Under the pieces are notes generated by a model. The model saw only the letters and a program-made list of their open reading frames with translations. It was not told the origin of the DNA and made no database searches. Below, piece after piece: positions 20,958 to 33,309 of a stretch of DNA of 64,000 nt; within the stretch, counting starts at the first letter, position 1, and each line of letters starts with the position of its first letter. The stretch covers positions 1 to 64,000 of the forward strand of contig JAPZLL010000075.1 of the NCBI GenBank assembly GCA_036250225.1. Direction: 5' to 3'. The DNA is from Cercophora sp. LCS_1. Taxonomy: Eukaryota; Ascomycota; Sordariomycetes; Sordariales; Lasiosphaeriaceae. The position numbers were made by a program, and so were the translations under genes.

Positions 20958-21240
20958 TTTGGTTGAAGTTTTCAAGGACCAGATTATATGGGGCTGGTTA
21001 AGTGAATTGTCAAAATAGGGCCTCGAGATCTAATCTTGCGTGGTTGTTACCGGCGGGTAGTTGTCACTGGAGGGTGGTCTTCCGGTCTGGTATTTGGTTG
21101 TTGTGGGAGGAGAGGAAAGCGCCGGCGCAGCTCGTGAAATAAACACCCTCGCAAATACCCTTGTGGGACACTACTAGTTAATCCACTCGCAGTCAATTCG
21201 CTCGCGGCCAATTCACTTCACTCTCAGTCAATTCATCCCA

Positions 21241-22129
21241 AATAGAGGTTGGCTGTGTAAGTGAGAAAGGGTCTTCAACAAGTGGATATACAAAGGTAGC
21301 TGTGTGTGTCAAGTTCTCCTTAATCTAGATCGAGGATTCCGTTTCCTGAAGTTCTTGAGCTTCGACCTTGTTCAGGTGTTCAAAGACCTGCGGCCGGAAG
21401 CACCACTGAGCGGCAGACCCCAGGGCCTCTCCTCGAGGCACCTGTTCCACCCCTGGTTTCTGACTTTGGAAGAAGAATAATGGAGATGACTTGATTGAAA
21501 AGAGTTTTTCGGCCAGAATTGGTGTTTCTGACGTTCCCCTCGCTTCGTTCGATTGCAAAGTCACACGGCGCCAAAACTCAATAAAGGAGTGTCATTCAAT
21601 CGTTGCAGATGGTAGAAACAGTCCCCGCTGCTGAAAGGAAACAGTAAATCACACATCCTCCTTTGCCGGACTACACACAACCCCACCCATCGAAGACAAG
21701 CTTTTAGATATTAATATTCGTTTGCCCTCCAAGCATGGATTTTGCGAGCCGTATCTCAAAACCGCATCCCAGCAAGAAACCCGTTCAGTCAGTCGAGGGG
21801 AGAAATCCGGACACCGCTCCTCCGCCTTAACCGTCTCATAAAGCATAACTCCATCGCCCCAGACACCGCAACGTTTGGCAAAGGAAATTGGCTGAGAAAT
21901 GGCAGGGCCGATCGGGTGATTAGTGAATACAGGTAGGTGTGGGCGGGTTGCAGCCGCGCGACCGACAGAGTAATCGAGAATCATCGACGTCGTAAGAAAT
22001 CCGTAGCGTATAGCTGGTGTGTCATCACAAAACCTTGCGAAACGGCCCCTAGCGAATGACAGGGACGCCACGCGCACATGGCAATCTAGTACTGGTATTT
22101 AAGGAAACTCGAAAGAGGGTATAGGCAGC
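21241..22129. other. no recognisable gene
   Basis: Boundary between the repeat array and the conserved block. Only short frames are present. The part from about 22080 probably includes the 3' untranslated region of apsA. Confidence 0.55.
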
Positions 22130-25100
22130 TTATGCCCGTGATCGTACAGTGCCCGCTGGTGTAGAGACTACCGAGGGGCCTGATTGGGAAGGAGTGTGGT
22201 GCGTGTGCGGGTGGAGATGCCCACGCGGGTGTCGGCCACGCTTCGAACTGCTAGTCAAGGTGCCAACGTCGTGCTTGCCTGTGGGGGTTACTCTGTCAGT
22301 CGTGGCCCGTTTCTGCAGGCGTTTGTGAGGTGAACTTACCATCGCAGCATGCCCGGACATTCTCCAACCTGTCGGCCTCGCGATCTTGTTGTTCGATGAT
22401 TTGGCGCAGGTCCTCGGCGCTGTCTTGCGCCTCGTCTGCCTCGTAGATGCTCTGGTTGAGATCCCGGCCGGAGACGCTTCTGCTTCGCAGGCTGCCAAAG
22501 GTGCCAGAGAGCACCTTGCTGTCCTTCCAGTACCCGCTGATCCGGCCCAGGGTGCTCACCGACGGTCGGCTTTGCGCGGGCCTGTTTGGGGTGAGGGTTG
22601 GGAAGTTCATCGACATGTCGATGGCAGGCGACTCGTTCCGGATCGTGCGCGAGTTGTAGGAAGAGAGAGAGGGTGCGACACGCGTCCCGTTGGGGATGCG
22701 TCGCCCATAGGAAGGGTTGAACTCTTCGACATCCTCCCTTGTGAGATTGCCGGCCATTTCCTCGGCGTCAGACTGGCCCTCGTTGTTGGTGCGGAGGAGC
22801 AGGTACGACAGCGCGTTGAACCAGGTCTCGTGCCGTTGCCCGGTGGTGCAGGTGAACTTGATTGTCCGTCCGGGCGAAATGATCATCAGACTCTTGCGGT
22901 GCAGTCCTGGCGGCATCGGGTTGTCGTCCGTGACAACACGGACAGCCTCGATCGGGACGCTCTTTGCTTTGAGCTCCGAGCGACCGGCTGCGGACGGATC
23001 GCGATCGCTCCAGTACAGCGTGCGGGTGTATGGATGCACCCAAAAGTACCGTCGGTGACGGTTGCCAGACATTTCTTCGCGGCCGGCCTTTCTGGTATAC
23101 TTCCAGAGATACTCGCCGATCATGGTCTGGGTGATAGCCTGGATCATGCGGGGATCCGTGTTGGGGCCGAAGCCATGGGCGTCGAAGCCCTCTGGTTGCG
23201 TGTTGAACCGGCTGTCGATCTCGGATACAAACGAGGAGACAGACGACTTGCGGCTGTGTTGGGTCAGGCGAGTCGGGGAGTGCATGTCGGACGTGCCCTG
23301 CACAGAACCGGCCCGGGCAACCCGAGGAGTGGGTGTCCCCCGACCGGAGGTAAGCGAGGCGGGTGACATGGGGCGCTTTGCACCGCTGGGGGTGCGTGGT
23401 CGGAAGGGCGGGTTTTGGCTTCGGAGGGCGGACGCAGGAACCAGCGGGGGGCCCATCGTGCCAATCGTCCCTTGACCGCCGTTGGAAGAGCTGGTCCTGG
23501 CGGCTTCAATGACCTCTTTGTGGTTGGCAGGCAATGGCGGGAGGTCCCGGAGAGAGCTTCTGGTGCTAGCAGAGCTCCCTGGTCGTCGGGCATCCGTCGC
23601 ATCGCCGTTGCCATCCCCTGATTTGGCCTTGACCCGACGCGTGCTGTCGGTGCTTGCCTGCCGCGGCCGGTGAATCCTCACGGTGGACGGCGTTCCCATG
23701 CTGCCGGTCGAGCCTGACCTCATGAGAACAGGCGGCTCAAAGGGCTGAGCCTTTGCCTTGAGAATCTCGTCAATGGCGGCAGAGGTAAGCGCCGTCTGGG
23801 CAGCCTGGTCGCTCGTCGCCCGTGTCCTCTTGGGTGTTGGCACTGCGTCATTATCGAGCGCCACCGAGTCCCATCCCCGCATGACATTCGGCGGGGTTTG
23901 CGGTTGGTCTTGTTCCACCCTTTCTGTGTCGCGAGGGATGATGAACCCGTTTCTCTTGGGACTGCGGGGCGAGATAGGCTCGCTCTCCAGGTATTGGATG
24001 GCCGCCATGCTGAGCGGAGGTGCCACGGGTTCTTCAGCGATGGCCTCGACGGGCTCGCTGCTGAGTGATTGGATTGCCGAGAAAACAAGCTGTGGCAGGA
24101 CAACCGCAGGCTCGTCTGCAACGGGCTCGACAGGCTTGCTGTCCCAGGTCTGGATGGCGGCAATGGCCAGGGGGGGCAGCGAGATCGTGGGCGTTTCCGG
24201 TCGCACGGGCTCAATGTCTTGCGTGTGAATGGTGGACAGTCTGAGACTAGGCGCCGGCGAGCTTGGTGCCTCCAGAGGCTCGACCTGCTGCGCCTCGATG
24301 AACGACAGCCCAAGTTTGGCAGCAGGCGGCGCGGGCTCCTGCTGGGGCTCAAGCTCCGCGGCGTTGATGGGCGCGAAGGACAGCCGGACCGGTGATGCGA
24401 CCGGCTCGGGTTGTGGCTCGACGTCCTCCGACACAATCGTGGACAGGGAGAGTGGTGCAGGAACTGGAAGCACAGGCGCGACGTCCGGACGGCGGTCCAC
24501 GACTGGCGAGATGTCTGGCAGCTCGACCGGTTCGACGTGCTCCGTCTTGATGCTGGCGAGCGACAACGACGGAACCGGCGGCGCGGGCTCGCTAACAGGC
24601 TCGACATGCTGCGAAACCAAAGCCGGCGTGCTGAGTGCCGGTGGTGCGGGGACCGGCGGTTCCGGGTCTGCGCGAGGTTCAACATGTTCAACCAAGAGGG
24701 AGGACATGCTGAACCGAACGGGCACGAGCTCGGGCTCTGCCTGGGGTTCAACATCCTCCAACAACAGAGCCGGAATGGTGAGCGTAGGAGCCGGCGGCTC
24801 AAGCTCCAGCAGGGGCTCCGTATCCTCGGTCAGGATGGAAGACATTGCAAGCGATGGCGGGCTTGAGGGAGGCTCCACAGGCTCAATGTGCTCGGCGCGA
24901 ATGAAGGACATGCTGAGGCTCTCGGGAGGACGGAGAATCGGCGTCGGAACCATGCCGAGACGTGGGGGTGAGGTCGGAGGCGATGGGAACTGAGCAAGCT
25001 TGGCCTCAAAGTCGCCGTCGTTTTGGACGCTGGCGTCGCTGTAGGAGAATGAAGACAAGGGGCGCGAGAACTCGTCGCGGAACTCGTCCCCAAGCCACTG

Positions 25101-27478
25101 CGTCGAGGCGTGCGACTGGCGAGGCCCGATGACCGATCCCATGGACATAAGGCGCCCGTCGAACACAACGCTCTCACGCGTCGCAGCCTGGTCGTCCGAG
25201 TCCTCGCCCTTTTCGATGACGGTCGGGGCGGGGCTGATTTGCACCGGCTCCGTCATCATGCCGCTGTCCACCATGATGACCTTGGGCAAGGCCGGCACCT
25301 CGGGAGGCGGCGATGCGCGACGGGCAAAGCCGCCGGGGGTGACAGAACGAAGGCTTCGTCGGCTGGGAGTAGCAGCACCAACGTAGGAATCATCATCGCT
25401 GCCCTCCATGTCCTCCAGCTCGGCGAACAAGCTCTGGGCTGGCTGCTGGGGCGTTCCGCCCACGCTGCTGAGGGCAAAGCTGGCTGGGCTGCTCTGGAGA
25501 TTGGGCTCCTCGCTGGGCTGTCGTGATCGCCGCGACAAAGCCCCACGGCTGACGCGAAGGCGCATCTTTGGTGCCGGTAGAGCCGTGGGTGTCCTCAAGT
25601 CGTAGCCGTAGTCGCCCACGTCGTCGTCCGATGTGGAAGCGGTGCTGTCAAATGAGTAGCGGCCGTCGGCTTCGATCGAGGGGAGAATGGTTGGGCGCTT
25701 GGACCGACCAGCGCCCCTGGAGGGGCTTGCCTCGGTCTCGGTGGCGCCATCGTCGTCGGACAGCTCCTCGGCGCCGGTTTGGAAGTCTTCGGTCTCGGTG
25801 CCACGCTCGTGGGCGGTCTCGAACGCGGCGTCGCTGGTCTCGTTGGCTGTGTCAAAGTGATCGCTGGAGGACTCCATGATGGGCGGGATCTTGTTCAGCC
25901 CGAGCGTTGACTGTGCCGGCGACGAGACGGCAGGAGAGTACGTCTCCTGGTCTTCCCACTCGTCCTCGACCAGCTCCGTCTTGCTCGGGCGCGGGCCGCC
26001 CAGTTGGTTGAGTCTCGGCTTCTTAAACTCGCGAGACTCGGTCTTTCGGCTGCGTCGACCGCCTCTGTCAGGGTCGCTTCGCATCTTCTCCAACTCGTCC
26101 CGAGCGTCCTGGAGCATGCGCTTCAGCTCGAGCTTCTCCGTCTTCTCGCGATGGATGTTGGTCCGCAGGGTTTGGATCGTTCGCTGGGCGTGGCCGAGCG
26201 ACGTCTTGAGGGTCTCCGACTCGAGATGCGAGTGTCTCGGTGTTCCCTTGACGGGCGAGGGCGGCGGCGAGGGCTCGGGGGTGTTGTCGGCGGTTACCGT
26301 CCGGAAGTCGCCATCACTTCCGCTGCGGGCCGCCTCGCGCTCCAACGCCCTTCCGCGCTGCATGGAGAAGGCCCTGGCGAGCTCTTGGTTTTGGTTTGTG
26401 AGCTCCTCCACCTTTCGCTGCATCGTGGCACGCTCGGCCTCGAAGATGGCCGCATTACGGCGACTGGTACCCAGCTCAATCTCGAGGTTCTTGACGAGGA
26501 TGGCGTTTTTCTCGTCCTGCTTGGCGAGGCTGTCCTTGGTCTCTTCCAGCTCCCTCTGGGTGGCGTTCTTCTCGGTCTGGAGCACGCTGAGCGACTGCAA
26601 CAGCTTCTTCTCCCGGTCGGCGGCGTCCTTGAGCGAGGCCATCATCTCGCGCATCTGCGTCTCCAGGTTCCAGTTTTCATCCTTGTACCGGTTCTCGCTC
26701 TCGTCCAGGGACTTCATGCGTTGCTGGAAGCCCTCTGCCTCGAGCTCGAGCCGGGCCCGCTCGACCTTGACGTCTTTGAGCTCCTCATCCCGTTCCGAGA
26801 GCAGGGCCTGGAGGTTCCGGACTTGGGAGATGAGCGAGGTGCTGATTTCGGCGGCAAATTCAATGTCGTGGATGCGGTTGGCGGGTTGGTTCCGCAGCTT
26901 GCGGTTCGGCACGCTGAGCTTGGTGGGCGATCCGGTTGCCATGCTCTCAAACTTGGACGGGCTCACGGAGCGCTGCATCATTGGTCAGCTCGGCAACGCA
27001 TCAGAGACAAACTGCTACATACTCTTCCTCCCTTCCCTTCCGGGGCAAACGGAGAGCCCTGGGCTGCCTCGTTGCTGGGAATTCTCTGCTTGGGAAGGAA
27101 CGCCCGTGCTGTTTCGCGAGCCACGTCATTGTAGTCCTTTTCGATCTCGACCAGGCGCTGGCGCAGCTCGGGGTTGAGCTCGCCCTCGGATTGGAGCTGC
27201 TCGACCTCGCGCAGACGCTCGGTGAGTTCCTTTCGCTGCTGCACCAACGCGGTGCCCAGTTTTCCGGCTTCCTCCATGCGTCGCTCGGTGTCCTGGAGGT
27301 GGGCCTCGAGCGCGCGGCGGACCTGGTCGGCGGACGTGCCCGGGCTCAGGGCAAAGAGTTGCGAGTCAAAGTTGGAATGGCGGATGTGCGTGGTCCCCGA
27401 CGGGCTCGTGACAAACGGATCGAAGCCATCTAGGGTGGCCGCGGCGACGGGCTTGTCGGACGCAACGGAGGTTGCCAT
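22130..27478 (-). CDS. apsA: ApsA/Num1-type cortical anchor with C-terminal PH domain
   Basis: Three exons read leftward: 27478-27023 (donor GTATGT), 26972-22340 (donor GTAAGT) and 22278-22130, 1745 residues, all phases consistent. The protein starts MATSVASDKP, as expected for the family. Coiled coil occupies roughly residues 60-140 and 190-500. Acidic and Ser/Pro-rich disordered parts follow, then at about 820-1150 some ten repeats of about 30 residues centred on V-E-P. A pleckstrin homology domain lies at about 1430-1545 (MIGEYLWKYTRKAG...NRHRRYFWVHPYTRTLYWSD...ETWFNALSYLLLRT). Family members sit at the plasma membrane, bind phosphoinositide through the PH domain, and anchor dynein and mitochondria for nuclear migration. 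The last exon adds a His/Ser-rich tail of 50 residues. Confidence 0.93.
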
Positions 27479-29842
27479 CCTCGCAGACGGCTGCCGCAGT
27501 GGCACGCTCCCCCGACGTTGACGTTATGCGCCGCCCAGGCAGGCTTTCGCTCTAGTCTCGGCCCTCGGCTTCGATTTGTATGGGGATGCACGATACAGTT
27601 TCCCCTTTCCCCGCCCCGTTGAGACGCAAGGTTAGGGAGGGGAGACGGCAAAAAGGGCAGTCCCGGCTGCCAACGTAAAAGAACGGTCGGGTCCACGAAG
27701 GAAGAAATGAAGAAACGGGCAGGTGGAGAAAAGGAAAGAGCGAGGCGAGAGTCGGCCGAGGAAGAGGCACAGAGGCGCAACCCAAGCAAAAAACACGTCG
27801 GGCGGTCGAGAGTTTTGTTGTGCGTCGGGAGAGATTACGCGACCCAGGGAGTCCTCTGTTGACTTTGAGAAATGCTGGCCGGCCGGGATGGGAGGGGGTG
27901 CGGTGCGCAATTGAATTCGACGCGCCAGGCTGACCAACAAATCACACGCCAGGCCGCCGCCGCTGGCCAAACCAGTGCAACAAAACAGGAAAACCTGCAA
28001 TGTGTCTCAATGCAGACGGCTTTCCGCCAGAGACTGAGGCAATTGGGCAGCGAGTGAGGGAATGAATGTCGGGCCCGGCAGCGTGGGCAAACTGCTGGAG
28101 ATCGGAGCACACAAGTTTCTCACGACAGGATGAACAATCGCGCTGGCGTGCGATCGGGGACATGCCAGGTGCCTGCTCCACCGCTGATTCTGCCGTGGCG
28201 CCTGAGGCATCCTGATGCCTCCACCCTGGTGCAGGTCGGTCTGTGTGTAAGACCCGCGTCGCCCGCGTCCAGTCCCGTCTTCTGGGGACGGCGAACTGAG
28301 AAACTGCTGACTCGGGGTTCGTTTCGTTTCGTTTCAATTGAGTTTACCTATTCAATTGCTTTGTTTATCCTCTCCTACCAGCTACGTTGAGTTCTTTTTC
28401 GCTTCTATCTGAGCCTGTTCGTCGACCGCAAAACTGGAGGTTGTCGCGACGGACGGGTGTGGTATGCATGCTCCCCTCACATTCATCTTTTCAGCCCCGA
28501 CAGCCCAACGTGATATCCAAGACAACAGCACGCAGCACGCAGCACGTCTTGTGCGACCGACATCCCGTACCCCCCCCTCCTGACCAATCCGCCCGGCCGC
28601 AACTGAGAAACAGCCCACACCGTCTCGCCACGATGGAGGTGTCTCTGTCCCTCATTCCGGTTCAACGAGGCACCATCCACAGGCAATTTGAGACTTGAGA
28701 GATCGCGGTGGGGTCGAGTGGCTCCCCAAGTCCTTGCCAAAATGGCAAGTCCACCAGATTCCAGTCTCCGGCCAGTCGGTGCTCTGGGCGGTGCAATGGC
28801 AATTTGAGGCCTTGGATCGTCTTCTGGAGTCTTGGCCGTCCCAGGCTCGGGCCGTTTTGGTGACGATGCAATTGAGTGTGCCGGTGCTTCGCAGACCCAA
28901 CGGCATGAGACGCGGTTGACCCACGACGACGCTCCCCACGTAGCTTCTGCTGGAACGTCTAAACGGGCTTTTGAAGCCTCTCAAACGTCAGGTCCCCCAG
29001 ACCACCAAAGCCTTGGACAAGCTGCCCGTTTCTCAGAGGCCTGCAACAGAGCTCAACTCGCTTCACGTGCCGGGATCGCCGCCAAGAGACCAGGATCTCC
29101 GTTCAGGCAGCCGGTCACCAGTTTCTACAGCTCGCATGAAAAACATTGTCGGGCGACAAATTAAACAAAATCCAGGAGCATCGCAGCGACGCGCCCAAGC
29201 TGGAACCGACCTCGCAGTCGAACAAGACTCCGCATGATGACAGGGAACATTGTTCCTTAATATCTGCTCACATGACTCACCGCCTGCGCTGCCGCTGAGC
29301 GCTTCACGACAGAATCCAGGGCTAAGCCCGGTTGGGGATAAACATAAACAAATTGACAGCTCCACAACGAGGAATTCACGCGTCAAACCTCAGCTCTCGC
29401 TTCTCTGCAATGCGAGTCTGCCTGCCTGACCTGCACAGCAAAAACAAGCCCTTTCCCCTGCGTTAGAGTTCGCAGCTGTATCCTGCGAGACCGTCACAGT
29501 CAGTTCAAAAAAGTGCTTGACACATGCAGCCTGCCTTGCGTTCGAGCAGGACACGTCGCGGTTCTTGATTTGGCGCCAACGCCGCTGATGCTGCAATGGC
29601 TGCTTGAGATCCAACCATCCGACAAGCCATCCGAGCAAGGGATGGTTTTTGCGATCGGCAGAAGTCAAAAAAAGAAAAAGCCACGAGGATTTCTGCAGGT
29701 CATTCTCACCGATTCGTGCCGCCACTTTTGGGCTGGTGTGTGATCCTAGCGCCCGTTGTGGGGTGCGTGCTGTCAACAGGTGTCTGAGGAGAAGGCCCTA
29801 GGGTCTAGCGCGCAGCGCCGGACCGCTTCGGGCCGGCGAATG
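27479..29842. other. long upstream region without a supported gene
   Basis: More than 2 kb with only short overlapping frames. A pyrimidine-rich stretch near 28340-28390 and C-rich blocks at 28560 may be transcribed leader of apsA or a separate transcript. Nothing codes convincingly. Confidence 0.5.
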
Positions 29843-29980
29843 CCGTTCAGTGATGTTTCCGGTCGCAGGCCTTTGAACAAAGGTCGAAGCTCAAAGACTT
29901 CCGAAATCCTCGACCTAGATTGAGAAGGTTGGTGGCCGCTCCTTTGGGGCCACGTTCCAATTGAACTTATTGCGTTACAG
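29843..29980. mobile_element. transposon-like remnant, copy 1
   Basis: About 130 bp starting at gtttccggtcgcaggcc, with gaacaaaggt, caaagacttc, ttgagaaggt and ggccgctcctttggggcc. The same segment recurs at 34723-34860. Compact dispersed copies without coding capacity suggest a solo LTR or a similar remnant. No target-site duplication could be established. Confidence 0.4.
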
Positions 29981-30965
29981 ATTCTAGCTGCGTCGACAAG
30001 GACCGATGAGGCTCTCGACCGCACCTGGAGATAAAAACCAATACACAGCATGTCGCGACTCAGGTCATGACCTCAAGGAGTGAGCACGGGCCAGCTACGG
30101 AACACCAATCATTGGGCCCAGGGTGCAACGACCCACCAAGCCCTGCAGGAGCCAATCAGGATGGTCCCGAAGAAGGCGGTCCCGGGTCCAGGACCAGAAG
30201 GTTCGGGACCCGGCGCCGGCCTATCACGAAGGACCTGAGGATGTTGATCCCGGGGCTCGGGACCAACGAGCTCGGGACTTAGGACCAGATACCACAAGTA
30301 TGTAGTTACGATAGTTGTGCCCACAACTGTGCGGGGGATCTTGGATCCTCACGCTAGCAATACATTGTTCTTGAGCACCGCTCAGTGAGACCTATTCTAT
30401 TGTCCGGGACCAGATGGCAGAGAGGATCTTCTCGTCGGGGACGAGATCTCGTTGCTCAACCGGAACCACCTCGCGAGCGAGGCATGAGGATGTAAGCAAG
30501 CCACTGGGAGAGCCGCATAGTTTGCCCCGAGATGGGGACGCGGGCCGCAGGTGGTCGTCCACGCTGAGCAACCACGTATCCTACCCAGTCCGCCACCCGT
30601 ACGCTCTACCCTGCGGCATCCGTTGCCCACGATGTCAAACCAAGGCGAAGGTTCTTATCGCGTCCCATAGCTTGAGCGGCAAGCTGTACCTGTGCTTCAT
30701 TTCGGGGCGGTGGGCATGTTTTTGTTATAGGGAAATTCGCGATGTCGCGCGAGGGTTCCATTGGGGTGGGAAAAGCACGCGCTCGCTTGCGAGTTACGCT
30801 ATCAAAACATCAGTTTGTGCCATCCGGGATTATGATTTTGTCCCTCTCAGTGACCTTTGTCCGCCAATACTCGTACTACTGCTCTCCATCGTCGGCAAGA
30901 GCCGCTAAAGCACCAAGATATCGCTATGAGTTTCTACGACAATACCGTATCCAGAGGTCGGCGCA
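29981..30965. other. probable decayed repeat DNA
   Basis: Many short repeated words (gggacca, cgggac) between 30160 and 30420 and long but featureless open frames to 30965. It could be the inner part of an old retroelement. No reverse transcriptase or integrase motif is visible. Confidence 0.3.
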
Positions 30966-33309
30966 TTACACCCAGATGCTGGCCGCCGTCTGGAAATCCT
31001 GCTCAAAAAGCTTATTATCCCCACCGAGGCACTCCGGCGGCCGCTCCTCCCCGTCTTCCGGCTCCCCCAGCAACCCGAGCCGGCACGACGCGTTAGTGAG
31101 TACGGACCGCTCAAAGTCAATGACCATGACTGGGTCGCCCGGTTTATGGCTCCATATCAGATTCTCCCGCCGGACGTCGCCGTGTGCCACCCCTAGGGCG
31201 TGGAGGCTTTGCAGAGACCGGATCACGTTTCTCCGCATCCCAGCGCCACTTATTTGCTCCCGAGCTTCGCGTAGATCCCTGCCGGCCCACGAGAGGAGGA
31301 GGAAGTAAATGATGTGGACATCGGCCGCGTAGAAATAGCGCCGTCCCAACTCCCGAAGGTCGATGGTGCCGAGAGAGACAGGGACGTAAAGGCCTTGAAT
31401 CGGCTGCAGCTGCTCGTATATGCGCGCTTCGTTCTCGATAAAGCGTACCGATAACGATGTGGTCCCTTTGGCAACCAACGTATAGCCGTGGCTAACCAGC
31501 GTGATGCGAAATAGGGCCCCCCGAGCACCGCATCTCCCCAGGGGCATAATACCCTCGTCCAAGGTCGTGCGGAGCTGTTGACGTAGCTGCTGTAGAAAGA
31601 CGTGGATAGGTAGCGGGTGCGTCTTTTGGCAACATAGCGACAATGACGGCTCGACGTGTGATGACGATGACTGGGCCTGTGGTGACGACTTGACATGGGG
31701 CCGGCGGTGGAGGGCAACGTTGGGACAGGCGGGATCGAGAGCCCCCCTCGGACGAGACCGAGCAAGCACGCATGTGTGCAGAACGGCCGTACTTGTAGCT
31801 GGGAAGAACGCATGCAGCCCCGTGCCTGCGTGTCACCAGGTGCAGCAGCCGCCGCCGCTGCTGCCCCGGCCCCGGATGATTGTGCAGCGCCACGCTTTCT
31901 CTTCGACCCTGTTCCGCCAGCAGGAGAGGAGAGGGGTTGTAGGTAGCATCGTGACCGGTGTCACCGTCGTCGGGCGGCGGAGGACCCTGCCCCCGGCCGA
32001 GGGATGGTGGCGGCTCATCTGCCTGGGGACTCTTCTTCCTTCTCGGGTGGCGGAACGGGATGGGGGACCGGTCGTACCCGACATAGGTCTGCGGTTCCCA
32101 ACAGCGCCCCGACGAAGGAGGTGTGCGAGCGGCCGGTGTGTTCCCCATCCGGGCCAGGATCTCGTCCCAGTCCTCGTTCCAGATCGAGGCACCCGTTATG
32201 GCGCGATCCCGCGCATCCTGACCCTGCGGCCCGGGCCCGAGCAGCGCCATTACGGTGAAGGCCAACAGCTGGCTGACGGCAGTGCAGTAGGGGAGGAACT
32301 TGGCTGGCTGGCTCCTGCACTCGGGGGTGGGTTCGGCGACGTGGTAGTATAGCGTGGATGGGTCGGCCCAGTCGATCTTGAGGAAGATGATGACCTCACC
32401 TGTGGCTACGAGCCCCATCTCGAGCCCAGCCTGGAGCATGTAATGGTAAGCCTGGGTGGCGGCTGCGGTCGAGAGCCTCCTGGCGAAGTAGCGGAAGCAG
32501 TCGTCGTCGGCGTTTGGGATCACAGCGCAGTTCACCACATCGCGAACCACGTCCAGGTCTTTAATGCCTTCCCGCACGTGCTGGGCCGTCAGCTTGTGGG
32601 GAGCCTTGTATTCGAGCACGTATGTGAGCGTTCGGTCGCCGTTCAAGGACCTGTACACGCAGATCTGGTCGGGCCGGATGCGGACCTTGTTGGCAGGTAG
32701 GGCATGTGGCGGCGTCGATGGCGCAGCATCGCCATTGAGAACGTTCATGTGGTTCTCAAAGAAGACACCATCCCCCATGCCTGGGAGCAGCGGTATTGTG
32801 TCCGAGCGTTGTTGGGCGTGCACGAGTTGATCGATGATGAGTCGTACGGGCAGCTCAACAGCGCTGTGATGAAACCGCTGAAGGTCACGCTCACTACCAA
32901 TTGGGGACCCGACGGCCAGCCGGCTGCCAGTACCCTGGACAAGATCACGCGATTCAAATGATCGGATTGTTTCGGGGAGGAAGGAAATAACCTTGCCAAG
33001 CGCAACCCTCTGTTCATCAATGAAGCCATCCCACCGCGCAAGGCGGCGGGGGCAGTATTTTCCCGCCGGGTTTGTCCATGTACCCTGGGTCGTGAGCCGC
33101 CGATCGGTCTGGACGCGGAATTTCGTTGACAGGTGGTTGTGGCAGAGCTGAAGATACTCTATGAGAGTGGTCGGACCCCTTTGCTCCTGCAACTCTGCGG
33201 TTTGTTCGTCGGCGCGCTGCCTCTCGGCGTCGGCGCGCTGCTCCGCTTCTACACGGAGACGCTTCTCTTCCTGGAGTTGCTTGACAAGTTGCTCATAGCT
33301 TGGATCCAT
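30966..33309 (-). pseudogene. PD-(D/E)XK nuclease-protein kinase fusion, frameshifted
   Basis: The first frame runs leftward from the ATG at 33309. It has a Gln/Glu/Arg coil (residues 8-45), a conserved block with RLTTQGTW and CPRRLARWDGF, then IRPDQICVY and, 20 residues on, YVLEYKAPHKL, matching P-D...E-x-K. A short possible intron (GTGACA to TTCCCAG, about 31800-31837) leads into a second frame with FCTHACLLGLVRGG. That frame must shift again at 31737-31741 (a CTCTC run) to reach the kinase frame that ends at 30966. The kinase part has LVAKGTT, an HGDVRRENLIW catalytic loop and IDFERS in place of DFG. I recall intact fungal proteins with this order (nuclease, linker, CLLGL block, kinase), which is why I call a two-base insertion. 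Function of the family is unknown. A sequence error would restore a normal gene. Confidence 0.6.

Larger units (their letters stand above)
16150..21240 (-). repeat. tandem array of four units carrying a small membrane-protein gene
   Basis: Four units of about 1.1-1.5 kb, all in the same orientation. Each holds the gene (starts at 16851, 18335, 19841 and 20957), an upstream block of ggttaccggagggtgg-type repeats, a block of attcactcgcagtcg-type repeats and, between units, a tgctatgctg decamer repeat. Conservation includes promoters and spacers, so whole units were duplicated. A fifth inverted unit lies at 59780-60930. No transposase, LTR or terminal inverted repeat is visible. Confidence 0.8.

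Noticed and set aside
26004..27134. 376-codon and 433-codon plus-strand frames opposite apsA
   Set aside because: Antisense shadows of the apsA coiled-coil exon in GC-rich codons; no motif, and the minus-strand protein is clearly recognisable.
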